NCBI RefSeq assembly: GCF_014803725.1
Contig: NZ_JAAVBE010000037.1
Span: 1-42,191, forward strand
Direction: 5' to 3'
DNA: 42,191 nucleotides
From: Desulfovibrio sp.
Lineage (GTDB): Bacteria; Desulfobacterota; Desulfovibrionia; Desulfovibrionales; Desulfovibrionaceae
The notes under the pieces are model-generated. The model saw only the letters and a program-made list of their open reading frames with translations, did no database searches and had not been told where the DNA came from. The position numbers and the translations under genes are program-made. Below are positions 17,782-25,644 of the stretch, piece by piece (the first letter of the stretch is position 1; every line of letters begins with the position of its first letter).

Positions 17782-19998
17782 ATGGATTTTTGCTTCCCTC
17801 ACCACAATGGCCATCCTGCGTGGCCATATCTTGCTGAAACGATAGAAGATGCAGCCATCGAGGATCTGTTCTGGCGGAAAATGCAGACGGATTCAGTCTT
17901 CTTAAAAGAGGTCATAAAGGGTGTGTGGCCGGATGCGAATGAGTGTCAGGATGGGCTTCTCATTACCCCGGATTTGGCTGTGTCACTTTTCCCTGAAAGC
18001 CACGGGGCATATGCCGGAAGGTATCCCTACAACCTTAATTACTTGCGGGGTAATGAGCATGACCCTGAGCATATAGTCAGGGGGCTTCAGGATTCATCTT
18101 TAGGTGGATATTATACCGGTCCACTTATTGCTCGGAAGAAGGGATGGTTACTACGTAAGGTAGTGTGGAACCTCATGCAGGAAGACTTCTTGCGTGATCT
18201 CAAGTCGAATCTGAAAAGTTCAGACCGGTATCATCTTTACCATAAGGGAGGTTGCTACCAGCAAATACTTATGAATGAAGTGCCCACAGACGAAAATGTG
18301 GTGTTTGCAATTAATCGGGCATATCCTACCCGGTATGGTTTTTCTCAGGGGAAGGTATATTGGTATCGAACCGAAGATGGTAGGACTGCTTGCGGAATTG
18401 TTCGGTTTATCGACTCTGAGGGCAATCAGTATAAGTTGCCTCTCAGTGCTTGGCAGCAGACGTCCAATATTCGGCGTTCAACCATAGTGTACGACACACT
18501 CAATGTTGCAATGCCTTATCCACTTTACAACTTGGATAGGGTTGTTGCCTTTTCAGGTTCGCGTCATGCTGTTATATGTGCAACTGAAGCTTATGCTGAC
18601 TACATGCATAAAGAGCACGGTTGGTTATCTAATTATATACCTGTAACGGCATATAGCACTTTGGTTGGTACTGACTGGTCAAAAATCAACGGTCGTACAC
18701 CGATCATTTTTGCAGACGCAACAACATCCGGTTGTTACGAAGCATTTCGACTTCACGCAACTTTGGAGAAGCTTGGTTTTCAGCCGAGGTTCATTAAGCG
18801 GCAAAATGGGGCCGGGCTAGGAAGTCTCAAGCTGGATCAGGATTTGATGAACGCGATGGCTTTTGACCACGATGGATGCTCCTTTCAAGAGTTCGTGGCT
18901 CACTGCCATAAGGAATTTGGTGCCACTCCCCCTGAAGGAGTACTTCCGAACGCCATTCCCCTTTCTGCCCTTCCTGATTCAGACGTGGCTCAGGAGCCTT
19001 TGATGGAAGGGCTCTTGGATACTGGCGACCAGATGATGATCCACGCCTGGCGAGGAGTCGGCAAAAGCCTGTTTGCCATGCTGCTTGGTCTGTGCTTTGC
19101 GTCGGGGAAAAGCGCACTCAATGGCCGCGTGTGTCCCTCCCGCAAGTATCGTGTTCTGCTTCTGGACGGAGAAATGCGGTCGCGCGCCTTGAAAAAGAGG
19201 GGCTACAGTCTCTGCTCCGGCCATGAGGTCCCCCAGGAATCGATGGATGCCTTGATGGTGCGTTCCCTTCTCAGTGAAAAGAAAGATTTGTCACTTGAGA
19301 CAGATGAAGGTTTTAAGGCATATCTTCCTGACCTGTTGTGGGCTGAAATCATCATTCTTGATTCCGTCTTCAAGTTTTTTCCCATGTCAATGGGCGCTGA
19401 TTTTGAACGAGCAGGAAAATTGTTGGAATTGCTTCATTGGTGCAAGGAACATGATAAGACCCTCATTCTCATTGACCACGAAGGTAAAAACCGAGGTGCA
19501 TCCTTTGGCACAATGGGTAAAGAGATTGCGTTGGACGTTGTCCTTCAGCTGTGCAAGGCCGATTCGGGACGCGTCATAAAAGCAAACGTGAAGAAGTCTC
19601 GCAACTATGCGGAGCTCTCGGGTGCCTACCTGGAGATGCAAATCGATGCCAGCGAGAGTGGGAGGATCACATTCCGGCTCCCTAATGAAACTAAGTCAAC
19701 GGTTCCCTACGGGGTCGAGCCATTAGGGCTCGATAGTGGAGTGGAGCTCCCCGATCCCTCCGCCGCGCATACCTCAAGCCTTGATGAGGCGATCATTGAG
19801 TATGTTCGTGAGCATCCTGATACTACGCAGGGAGATATGGCAGCAGCTCTCGAAGCAAAGGGACTTTATGGAAAACGCAGTACCATCCAAGCCCGTATCA
19901 AGGTCGTGTCAGAGGCCGGCAAGATCCCCTACTGGCTGAAGCGACCCGATTCCCACAAAGTGGCGAAGCAGCCGGTGTCCGAAGGCGGTCAGAACTAG
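17782..19998 (+). CDS. TOPRIM-like / RepA-type AAA helicase fusion (primase-helicase)
   Basis: The protein has 738 residues and starts at ATG 17782 behind GGAGG (17771-17775). The N-terminal half (to about 400) contains AVICATEAYADYM and PIIFADATTSGCYEAFR about 50 residues apart. This is the acidic pattern of a TOPRIM nucleotidyl-transfer fold, as in primases. The C-terminal half is a RecA-fold ATPase: Walker A in AWRGVGKSLFAML (Lys428), LLLDGEM, Walker B in IIILDSVFKFF (Asp527), and LIDHEGKNRGASFG as the sensor loop, as in plasmid RepA helicases. A small winged-helix-like tail (EYVREHPDTTQGDMAAAL) follows. It probably unwinds and primes element DNA. Domain calls rest on motif spacing, and the TOPRIM part is less certain than the ATPase part. 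Confidence 0.78.
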   Translation: MDFCFPHHNGHPAWPYLAETIEDAAIEDLFWRKMQTDSVFLKEVIKGVWPDANECQDGLLITPDLAVSLFPESHGAYAGRYPYNLNYLRGNEHDPEHIVRGLQDSSLGGYYTGPLIARKKGWLLRKVVWNLMQEDFLRDLKSNLKSSDRYHLYHKGGCYQQILMNEVPTDENVVFAINRAYPTRYGFSQGKVYWYRTEDGRTACGIVRFIDSEGNQYKLPLSAWQQTSNIRRSTIVYDTLNVAMPYPLYNLDRVVAFSGSRHAVICATEAYADYMHKEHGWLSNYIPVTAYSTLVGTDWSKINGRTPIIFADATTSGCYEAFRLHATLEKLGFQPRFIKRQNGAGLGSLKLDQDLMNAMAFDHDGCSFQEFVAHCHKEFGATPPEGVLPNAIPLSALPDSDVAQEPLMEGLLDTGDQMMIHAWRGVGKSLFAMLLGLCFASGKSALNGRVCPSRKYRVLLLDGEMRSRALKKRGYSLCSGHEVPQESMDALMVRSLLSEKKDLSLETDEGFKAYLPDLLWAEIIILDSVFKFFPMSMGADFERAGKLLELLHWCKEHDKTLILIDHEGKNRGASFGTMGKEIALDVVLQLCKADSGRVIKANVKKSRNYAELSGAYLEMQIDASESGRITFRLPNETKSTVPYGVEPLGLDSGVELPDPSAAHTSSLDEAIIEYVREHPDTTQGDMAAALEAKGLYGKRSTIQARIKVVSEAGKIPYWLKRPDSHKVAKQPVSEGGQN

Positions 19999-20023
19999 CG
20001 TCCAGTCGTCCATCGCATCCATC

Positions 20024-20057
20024 CATCTGCCCCCCTCCTTAAGGAGGGGGGCAGATG
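20024..20057 (+). terminator. 34-bp perfect palindrome after the primase-helicase
   Basis: The stretch CATCTGCCCCCCTCCTT (20024-20040) is followed with no spacer by its exact reverse complement (20041-20057). It lies 26 bases after the stop and has a TTCTCTCT tail. It may be a strong terminator; as a loop-free cruciform-prone palindrome it could also be a replication or processing site. Confidence 0.55.
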
Positions 20058-20139
20058 TTCTCTCTGGACGAATCCCCCGCCATATACTGGAGAGCCCCCA
20101 GATACCTTCATACCGGACAGGGGCAGAACAGCCACACTT

Positions 20140-20271
20140 GGCTCCGGTGTCTGAACGGCCACGCTCCTAGGGAGCCTCACAGCCGCATGACGCCGCGATA
20201 AGAAAGCCCCGCAGGAACCACTCCGGCGGGGCGCCGCTCGGCTGGGGAAGTTGCTGACAGCAACACCGAGC
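20140..20271. other. Highly structured non-coding stretch (candidate origin or ncRNA)
   Basis: In the 447-base gap 20058-20504 I see no convincing gene but several strong stems in a row. GGCTCC (20140-20145) or GCTCC (20163-20167) can pair with GGAGCC (20171-20176), giving two alternatives. GCCCCGC (20206-20212) pairs with GCGGGGC (20226-20232). An outer GCTCGG/CCGAGC (20236-20241/20266-20271) encloses GTTGCT/AGCAAC (20250-20255/20259-20264). Beyond it are two direct copies of AAGTCAAA (20284, 20306) and an ATGGCA/TGCCAT stem (20316-20341). It sits directly downstream of the primase-helicase, where an origin or single-strand initiation site would be expected. Which of these it is cannot be decided from sequence alone. 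Confidence 0.45.
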
Positions 20272-20504
20272 ACGTGGACATGTAAGTCAAAACTGAGCTG
20301 CCGACAAGTCAAACAATGGCACGATGGGTTTCATTTGCCATGCCTATCTTAAAGTGCGGCGTGCGCCTGTGCGTATAAACCGCTGCCGGTCGTAACCCCG
20401 AATCCCACCTCCTCTCCCCCCCCGCACAGCGCACACGCACAACGGGTTGAGCCTTGGTGTCTTCACCGTTTCACGGCACGTCCCATGTACCACCAGCGCC
20501 ACGA

Positions 20505-20954
20505 CTAGAGCCTATGAATGACGTGGCTCACGACTCCCCAGATGTGGACGTGCTCCCTCTCGGTGATGTCGAAGTCCGGGTAATCGGTGTTCGCAGATTT
20601 AAGAAAAACGCGGCCATCCTTCCTGTACAGTTTTTTGACCAGCAGTTCGCCATCCAAGGCCGCAATGACGACTCGATTATGGGATGCGTCTAGGGATCGA
20701 TCAACCACGAGCAGGTCTCCATCATGGATGCCCACGCCCAACATCGAGTCGCCGGAGGCTCTCAGAAAAAAGGTCGCCGCTGGATTGCGGACGAGGAGTT
20801 CGTGCAGGTTGATCTGGCTGTCGATATAGTCCTCTGCGGCTGATGGGAAGCCAGCGCTAACCGGTGAGAGATAGAGCGGACTCGTGCGCTGGGTATTGGC
20901 ATCGTCGCAAGGCCGGCCTACAATTTTCAGGGCTCGTGGTGGGGTAGCGTTCAT
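20505..20954 (-). CDS. umuD: UmuD-like autoproteolytic protein (orphan)
   Basis: The protein has 149 residues. LSPVSAGFPSAAEDYID has the Ala34-Gly35 self-cleavage site of UmuD. RASGDSMLGVGI carries the catalytic Ser70, and DGELLVKKLY the Lys107. The length matches UmuD, and there is no N-terminal helix-turn-helix, so it is not a LexA/CI repressor. UmuD' normally joins UmuC in DNA polymerase V. No umuC is next to it: the gene ends at 20505 beside the structured gap. It may supply UmuD to a host or lost UmuC, or act on its own in the damage response of the element. The start ATG 20954 lacks a clear ribosome-binding site and lies only 5 bases from a -10-like TATAAG, so the message may be leaderless. 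Confidence 0.88.
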   Translation of the reverse strand: MNATPPRALKIVGRPCDDANTQRTSPLYLSPVSAGFPSAAEDYIDSQINLHELLVRNPAATFFLRASGDSMLGVGIHDGDLLVVDRSLDASHNRVVIAALDGELLVKKLYRKDGRVFLKSANTDYPDFDITEREHVHIWGVVSHVIHRL

Positions 20955-20959
20955 GAGAC

Positions 20960-20988
20960 CTTATAGCCCACGTCGGGCTGATTGAAAA
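20960..20988 (-). promoter_or_regulatory. umuD promoter with central dyad
   Basis: On the minus strand TTTTCA (20988-20983), 17 bases, TATAAG (20965-20960). The spacer holds the dyad AGCCC-N5-GGGCT (20965-20979), a possible operator. It is not the gammaproteobacterial LexA box. Confidence 0.45.
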
Positions 20989-21051
20989 CGCCCCAGCGTG
21001 AAAATGGTTGACTTGGGAGCCAATCCCCAACAATCGCAGACGGAGTTGACG

Positions 21052-21579
21052 TTGAAGACTCGGTTCTTGGCACTTTCTCTCATGCTTGTCTTGGCCTTCA
21101 GTGTTACGGCCTTCGCACGCTCAGAATTTTCTGGCAAGGTGGTGCGTGTAGCCGATGGCGATACCATCACGGTTCTTGTGCCGGGAAACCAACAGGAGAA
21201 AGTGAGGCTCTACGGCATCGATTGCCCTGAGAAGGGCCAAGCATTTGGCCAGAAGGCGAGGCGTTTTACCGCCGACCGGGTGGCTGGCCGGAACGTGACG
21301 GTGAGCGTTCTGGACACCGACAGATACGGACGCGCCGTAGGAGTAGTTAAGACTGAAGACGGCAGGATTCTCAACCAGGAGCTTTTGGCCAACGGCTACG
21401 CATGGCTCTACACGCGCTACTGCACGGCATCCTTTTGCAGCGAATGGCAGGCGCAGGAGATGCGAGCCAAGAAAGCGAAGGCTGGACTTTGGGCAGATAG
21501 GCGGCAATGGAGCCGTGGAATTGGCGGAAGACAAACAGGGGAAGATGATAATCCCCAAGTTTCCCGCGTGTATAGGTGA
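21052..21579 (+). CDS. Exported staphylococcal-nuclease-like (SNase) endonuclease
   Basis: The protein has 175 residues from TTG 21052, chosen because GGAG (21042-21045) precedes it and it starts directly with a signal peptide (KTRFLALSLMLVLAFS, cut after TAFA). In-frame GTG 20998 and ATG 21004 are alternatives but would overlap the divergent umuD promoter and lack a site. The mature domain is a thermonuclease OB-fold: VVRVADGDTITV, VRLYGIDCPEKGQAFGQ with the catalytic Arg, then VSVLDTDRYGRAVGVV and ELLANGYAWLY. It acts on DNA or RNA outside the cytoplasm with Ca2+. Such nucleases are common on plasmids and conjugative elements. A strong terminator follows at 21665. Confidence 0.86.
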   Translation: MKTRFLALSLMLVLAFSVTAFARSEFSGKVVRVADGDTITVLVPGNQQEKVRLYGIDCPEKGQAFGQKARRFTADRVAGRNVTVSVLDTDRYGRAVGVVKTEDGRILNQELLANGYAWLYTRYCTASFCSEWQAQEMRAKKAKAGLWADRRQWSRGIGGRQTGEDDNPQVSRVYR

Positions 21580-21664
21580 TTATTACTTTTCCAATATTAA
21601 TTATTCCATTAAATCATAAATCGCTTTATAAAAATAATCGGAAACACATTCCAACCATAATCAA

Positions 21665-21705
21665 AAAAATATCTTTCTCCCATCAGGGGGAAAGATATTT
21701 TTTTG
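21665..21705. terminator. Intrinsic terminator after the SNase gene
   Basis: AAATATCTTTC pairs with GAAAGATATTT around TCCCATCAGGGG. An A-run lies before the stem and a T-run of eight lies after it, so it can work on both strands. Confidence 0.8.
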
Positions 21706-22066
21706 TCGCAAAAATTTGTCGCAATTAGATAATGTATTTTATGATCATAGCATAAAGCATTATTTGCCATAATTAATAACAATATTCAGGTTTTTGGTAG
21801 TATCTAATTTAAAGAATATATAACAAAGGAATAATAAAGAGATAACGAAAATAATAACCAGATTATTAATACACAATATTAAAAGAATAAATAAATATAC
21901 TTACTTTATGAACTCCCTTATGGGAGTTCATTATATTAATTATTAAAAGAAAATATATGCTTTAATAAAAAGATAATTCATTTAAATAATTAAATAATAT
22001 ATCTTCTATTATGGGAATAGAGTAATATTAATCATTAACAATCAATCAACAATAAGGAGAAAGGCT
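21706..22066. other. AT-rich non-coding region before the Gp2-like gene
   Basis: There is no open frame here. It begins with two close copies of TTTGTCGCAA (about 21702 and 21715). It later has the hairpin ATGAACTCCC/GGGAGTTCAT (21908-21917/21922-21931, 4-base loop). The very AT-rich sequence next to a rolling-circle-type gene makes it a candidate replication origin or leader. Confidence 0.35.
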
Positions 22067-22711
22067 ATGGGTAAATCATCAAAAAAAGATGATATTATAT
22101 TTGATTCATTCTATCGAGGATATGAGATTAATAACCCTTCCTATTCAAAAGGATGTTTCAAGAAAAGTTTAGATACTTGTATAGGGACAATAGAAGAAAA
22201 GACAGAAAAACATAATAAGGTTCTAATAACAAGAATTGACATACGAAAACCTAAAGAAATTGAATTTGATAATGGAGAAAGAAAAATGTCAAGGGTAATT
22301 GAAGCATTCAAAAGAGAACAAGAAAGGAAGTTTGAGAATTCACCAAATTGTCTAGATATGACAATCATAAGGTCAACGGAAAGAAAATCAAATGAAGGAA
22401 ATACGCATGACCACTTGCTTATAGCAGCGAATGGAAACTGTATCCAAAATGCATACCCATTATTCCAATCGCTTGAAAGGCATGCAGATAGGATATTTAA
22501 GGTGGATAAAAATAGCCCTGAGAATGGGGGGCTAGTAGAACGTTGTAAAAAGATGGGTAACAAAGGATTGATGATTAATAGAAATAGTTTAGACTTTGAA
22601 GAAGCGAAAGCGAACGCTGTCTATGCCGCAAGCTATTTGGCAAAGGTACATCAAAAAGAAAATACTCCCAAAGGAACACACAAGATTACTGTCTCTAAAA
22701 CTAAGAGGTAA
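22067..22711 (+). CDS. Inovirus Gp2 / YagK-like replication protein
   Basis: The protein has 214 residues from ATG 22067 behind AAGGAGAAAGG. The layout resembles the YagK/YfjJ C-terminal (inovirus Gp2) family. KVLITRIDIRKP is a first beta strand with conserved R-x-D. THDHLLIAANG is the His-rich strand comparable to the H-x-H of HUH endonucleases, and AVYAASYLAKVHQK near the end carries the SYLAK motif. Relatives are replication initiators of filamentous phages and satellites. The residue between the two His is Asp rather than hydrophobic, so catalytic activity is uncertain. Codon use is strongly AT-biased. Confidence 0.65.
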   Translation: MGKSSKKDDIIFDSFYRGYEINNPSYSKGCFKKSLDTCIGTIEEKTEKHNKVLITRIDIRKPKEIEFDNGERKMSRVIEAFKREQERKFENSPNCLDMTIIRSTERKSNEGNTHDHLLIAANGNCIQNAYPLFQSLERHADRIFKVDKNSPENGGLVERCKKMGNKGLMINRNSLDFEEAKANAVYAASYLAKVHQKENTPKGTHKITVSKTKR

Positions 22712-22718
22712 AGTCTAT

Positions 22719-22753
22719 GGGGAGAGGTCATAAGCGCCTCTCCCCTCTCTCCT
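22719..22753 (+). terminator. Stem-loop after the Gp2-like gene
   Basis: GGGGAGAGG (22719-22727) pairs with CCTCTCCCC (22737-22745), followed by a pyrimidine run TCTCTCCT. It lies 8 bases after the stop. Confidence 0.6.
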
Positions 22754-22824
22754 AGAAAATCAATAACGATGATATAGGTTGCCATTAATTGGCACAAAAT
22801 GACATTATTCGGAGGTCACTACAC

Positions 22825-23379
22825 ATGGACACTTCAAACCAACAAATTCACATTTCTATAGACACAATTGTAAATGATGAATGGAAGGTCAACAAGGTTA
22901 ATATATCCTTTGGTGAAGATAAAATATCCATTGATACAAATAAGCAGCATCAAGACGCTAATGAAAAAGTAGACGATAGCAAACAAAAAGATGATAAACA
23001 GGAACAAAAATCTAAACCTGAACAGAAAGTTGAGGAAAATAATGGACAAAATGGATTCTCTACGGTCATAAGAGAAATGTTTGTTTTTGAGGATGAAACA
23101 GAGGAAGGGATAAAACGTGGTGCAATACCGAATCCAGAAGTTTATGGCACGTCCTCATCTGAGCAGTCTACGACAACGTCATCTAAGGATAATCTTCAAG
23201 GTGGAGGAGAAAAATCCATATCACCAAACCAAGTTAACCTCATCAAGACCATGGCAACTGAGCGTGGTATGAACCCTGAGCAGGTATCAAATTCTATGTA
23301 CCAAAAGTCTCTAAACGAACTTAAAGGTCATGAGGCAGATTCAATAATAAAATCCATGAAAAATAAGAGGAGACAGTAA
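22825..23379 (+). CDS. Acidic/charged protein with a small C-terminal helical domain
   Basis: The protein has 184 residues from ATG 22825 behind GGAGG (22811-22815). The frame extends to TTG 22789 but that lacks a site. The first 35 residues look like beta strands (QQIHISIDTI, KVNISFGEDKISID). A long Lys/Gln/Glu-rich, probably disordered linker follows. The last 55 residues (SISPNQVNLIKTMATERGMN through LNELKGHEADSIIKSMKN) resemble the small helical module often found at the C-terminus of phage recombination and single-strand annealing proteins. That module has the pattern QxxLIKxLAxExG...LTKxEAxxLI. Possibly a DNA-metabolism accessory; no firm function. The next gene starts 3 bases after its stop, so the two form an operon. 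Confidence 0.6.
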   Translation: MDTSNQQIHISIDTIVNDEWKVNKVNISFGEDKISIDTNKQHQDANEKVDDSKQKDDKQEQKSKPEQKVEENNGQNGFSTVIREMFVFEDETEEGIKRGAIPNPEVYGTSSSEQSTTTSSKDNLQGGGEKSISPNQVNLIKTMATERGMNPEQVSNSMYQKSLNELKGHEADSIIKSMKNKRRQ

Positions 23380-23381
23380 AA

Positions 23382-23702
23382 TTGATAATAAATACGCTTA
23401 AGAATAAAGATTTCTTTAGGGGGCTAGAGGAGGCTCTTCCTCCAGTATTTACACGCAAGACTGCGAGCAAGATGACGGGAGGATTGTTCACCCCCCGTAC
23501 CCTCTCCAATCTGGATTCTGCCGGTAAAGGACCAGCATCGAAGGTGAGAGTGGGCAAGAACATCCTCTATGAGAAGCATGACTTCATCGACTGGCTTCAG
23601 ACATCTATGCGCCCGATGAAGGAAATCTCTCGACCTTCGCACAAGGCTCCGGTTGAGCAAGGGAAGGCAGCAAGAGCATTCTGGGACTCGCTACCGTCTT
23701 AA
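23382..23702 (+). CDS. Small helix-turn-helix DNA-binding protein (AlpA/excisionase-like)
   Basis: The protein has 106 residues from TTG 23382. GAGGAGA (23367-23373) lies upstream, and no ATG fits as well. The core VFTRKTASKMTGGLFTPRTL, then LDSAGKGPASKVRVGKNILY and DFIDWL is the winged helix-turn-helix pattern of AlpA/MerR-like phage proteins. In these, the GxGP and RVGxxxxY parts make the wing. In integrated elements such proteins act as excisionase or integrase regulators, though this one is far from the integrase gene. The role is inference; the fold is likely. Confidence 0.65.
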   Translation: MIINTLKNKDFFRGLEEALPPVFTRKTASKMTGGLFTPRTLSNLDSAGKGPASKVRVGKNILYEKHDFIDWLQTSMRPMKEISRPSHKAPVEQGKAARAFWDSLPS

Positions 23703-23812
23703 AGCTTCAGGTCAGTAATGCCTTTTGAAACCTGGAGGATGTTGTGTTACTCTCACTGCTTGGCCGCCACATGTTCTCGTCCCACATACTCCCTGACTCC
23801 CCTGGAGGAATG

Positions 23813-24223
23813 ATGCGTGTTTACCAAGCTGGCCCTCTCTTCACAGAAGCGGAAATCCTTTGGCATCGTGCGTTTAGGGATAAACTAGCTGCTGCTGACA
23901 TTCGTGTCATCTGGCCAGGAGAGTTCTTCTCCCAGCGAGAGGTCGAGGAGATGGGGGCCGATGCTCCTAGGCTGATCATGGAGAAGGACAGGTCTGCCAT
24001 TGACGCTTGTGATGCTGTTGTCGCACTCCTCGATGGGCCGCAGGTCGATGATGGTACGGCTTGGGAGATCGGGTATGCCTTCGCCAAGGGTATCCCTGTC
24101 ATTGGTATTCGTACTGACTTTCGCAGGTCAGGCGATACTCCTCATTCCCGTGTAAACGCCATGATCGAGGGGAGCTGTGTAGCTATCGTCTCGGATGTCG
24201 ATGCTGTTCTTGAAAAACTGTAA
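23813..24223 (+). CDS. Nucleoside 2-deoxyribosyltransferase family protein
   Basis: The protein has 136 residues from ATG 23813, chosen because family members begin with M-x-V-Y-x-AGPLF and GGAGG (23804-23808) precedes it. A GTG start at 23744 with its own GGAGG would add 23 residues. Motifs: YQAGPLFTEAE (substrate loop), RVIWPGEFF, ACDAVVALLDGPQVDDGTAWEIGYA with the nucleophile Glu85, and VNAMIEG. It transfers or hydrolyses deoxyribose between bases in the cytosol. Related enzymes serve in salvage, and some phage and defence loci use relatives to change nucleotide pools. All active-site residues I can recognise are present. Confidence 0.88.
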   Translation: MRVYQAGPLFTEAEILWHRAFRDKLAAADIRVIWPGEFFSQREVEEMGADAPRLIMEKDRSAIDACDAVVALLDGPQVDDGTAWEIGYAFAKGIPVIGIRTDFRRSGDTPHSRVNAMIEGSCVAIVSDVDAVLEKL

Positions 24224-24383
24224 GCGATTACCTCTTCAAAGAAGACTGAAAAAGCATGAGACTATCTTCTGATTTGGGCATGTGATTTCCATGCTGTTAC
24301 CTTTCCAGCGTTATCGTGTCCATGACCGCTTGTGTTGAGATTTTGTTTTCGCTATGAAGAGAAAAAATCACCTGGAGGAACTC

Positions 24384-24794
24384 ATGGACGATTATCTTTC
24401 TGAAGCACTCAGCATTGCTCGTGCCCAAGCTGGGGTGCGTGTCATGTCGGAGGATGAGGTCATCAGTTTTGCTGGTAAATTGGCCGCAAATCTGCGTAGT
24501 ATGGCAGAAGGCTGCACTTGTTCAGATGCTGAGACAGATGAGGTCATGGACCCCAAAAAGTCCATTCGGGAAAAATCCATTACCTGCTTGGTTTGTGGTA
24601 AGTCATTTAAGATAATTGGCGCGCGTCACTTGGCAGGCCATGGCCTGACCCCCGAAGAGTATCGGGCCAAGTACGGCTTCAAGAAGGGAACCCCCTTAGT
24701 GTGCAAGGGATTGAAGCGCGAGCGTCGGAAAAAAATGAAGGATATGGAGCTCTGGAAGCGTCGCCAGCCTGCTGCGAAGAACGCTGAGGCATAG
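24384..24794 (+). CDS. Ros/MucR-family zinc-finger transcription regulator
   Basis: The protein has 136 residues. ATG 24384 is preferred since GGAGG (24374-24378) lies just before it and MDDYLSEALSIARAQAG matches the usual N-terminus; ATG 24354 is an alternative. The zinc finger is ITCLVCGKSFKIIGARHLAGH: Cys68, Cys71, His82 and His86. It is followed by the conserved LTPEEYRAKYG segment. Ros/MucR proteins bind AT-rich DNA and silence genes, including horizontally acquired ones. A basic tail (LKRERRKKMKD) follows. It is the last plus-strand gene before the convergent minus-strand cluster. Confidence 0.9.
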   Translation: MDDYLSEALSIARAQAGVRVMSEDEVISFAGKLAANLRSMAEGCTCSDAETDEVMDPKKSIREKSITCLVCGKSFKIIGARHLAGHGLTPEEYRAKYGFKKGTPLVCKGLKRERRKKMKDMELWKRRQPAAKNAEA

Positions 24795-24914
24795 GCCATT
24801 AGACGAGTCCATCTTCTATCAGACAAGTCTTTTACAAAACATCTGTGGGATTAGCGGAATATACAGAAACTTTATAGCAAGATCGTATCGAACCTCAACA
24901 CGAGATAAAAAATT

Positions 24915-24957
24915 AAATTAAGAGAGGGGCAGCGCTAAGCTACCCTTCTCTTGATTT
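24915..24957 (-). terminator. Terminator of the minus-strand small-protein operon
   Basis: AAGAGA with GGG and AGC pairs with GCT, CCC and TCTCTT across a short loop (24920-24952), extended by AAAT/ATTT. On the minus strand it is followed by a T-rich run (rc of 24900-24914). It lies 20 bases past the last small gene and may also stop plus-strand transcripts. Confidence 0.65.
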
Positions 24958-24976
24958 AAAAGCTTCCTTGCTGAGT

Positions 24977-25156
24977 CTATAGGCCAAGCCCTATTTCAAC
25001 TATACCTCCATACTCATCGACAATAGTAAAATCGCCGTTGATACCCTTAATCGTCTTGCACTTCTTGGATTTTGAGAAATCTTTTTGTTCTATGTTATCA
25101 TCCGCGTTAACATCAACATATTGATAATTTTCCGTTTTTACATTATTTTTTTCCAT
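24977..25156 (-). CDS. 59-residue acidic protein, last gene of the WYL operon
   Basis: Start ATG 25156 with AGGAG about 7 bases upstream on the minus strand; stop TAG at 24979-24977. The protein begins MEKNNVKTENYQYVDVNADD, has a Lys-rich middle (SKSKKCKTIKG) and ends in a beta-like FTIVDEYGGIVEIGLGL. No family is recognised. The ribosome-binding site and the 11-base gap after the previous gene support it as a real operon member. Confidence 0.68.
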   Translation of the reverse strand: MEKNNVKTENYQYVDVNADDNIEQKDFSKSKKCKTIKGINGDFTIVDEYGGIVEIGLGL

Positions 25157-25167
25157 GATTTGTCTCC

Positions 25168-25626
25168 TTAATTTTTGTTGCCGATGTTGGATAAAAGATC
25201 GCGTAAGCCCTCAGCACTGGATGAGAATTTCTTTTCTTGGCTGACCCCGGAACGCTGAAATTCCGACATGAGCTGATTCAAGCAATCTTGGCAAAGCACC
25301 TTGCTCGTGCCCATGAACTCCACGGCCTTGAGCGGGCAGTCGCTATCGTCGGTTGTCCCGATATAGGTGCGCCCGCAGCACTGGCATTTTCCCGTGGTGA
25401 TGACAATCTCCTTCATGAGCGACTCAGGTTGCTGCTGTCCCATGTTGAACAGCTTGTCCCCGGCTTGCCTAAGCGTTTGACCGTTATCCTTGGGGAGTCC
25501 CTCCCGGATTTTGTTGACGATGCCAAGGAACATGGCCTTGAACCCAGAGGTGACAGAGGCGAAGAGGACGCAGAGTACCAGGATTATGGCCACCGCTGCG
25601 CCTAGGGCGGTAAAGAAACCCGACAT
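25168..25626 (-). CDS. Single-pass membrane protein with Cys-rich zinc-ribbon-like domain
   Basis: The protein has 152 residues from ATG 25626, with GGAGG five bases upstream; the earlier ATG 25638 overlaps that site. Residues 5-26 (FTALGAAVAIILVLCVLFAS) form one membrane segment. The rest is cytosolic or periplasmic and has CQCCGRTYIG (81-84), DDSDCPLKAVEF (97) and VLCQDCLNQL (112, 115). This six-Cys pattern fits a zinc ribbon or treble clef. A Gln/Ser-rich region and an amphipathic end follow. No named family. It is flanked 11 and 18 bases away by other genes of the operon. Confidence 0.75.
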   Translation of the reverse strand: MSGFFTALGAAVAIILVLCVLFASVTSGFKAMFLGIVNKIREGLPKDNGQTLRQAGDKLFNMGQQQPESLMKEIVITTGKCQCCGRTYIGTTDDSDCPLKAVEFMGTSKVLCQDCLNQLMSEFQRSGVSQEKKFSSSAEGLRDLLSNIGNKN

Positions 25627-25644
25627 ATTTTCCTCCATAAAGTC

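Noticed and set aside
21580..22066. Repeats and hairpins considered as a CRISPR array
   Set aside because: Only two short copies of TTTGTCGCAA and a single hairpin are present, with no regular repeat-spacer pattern.
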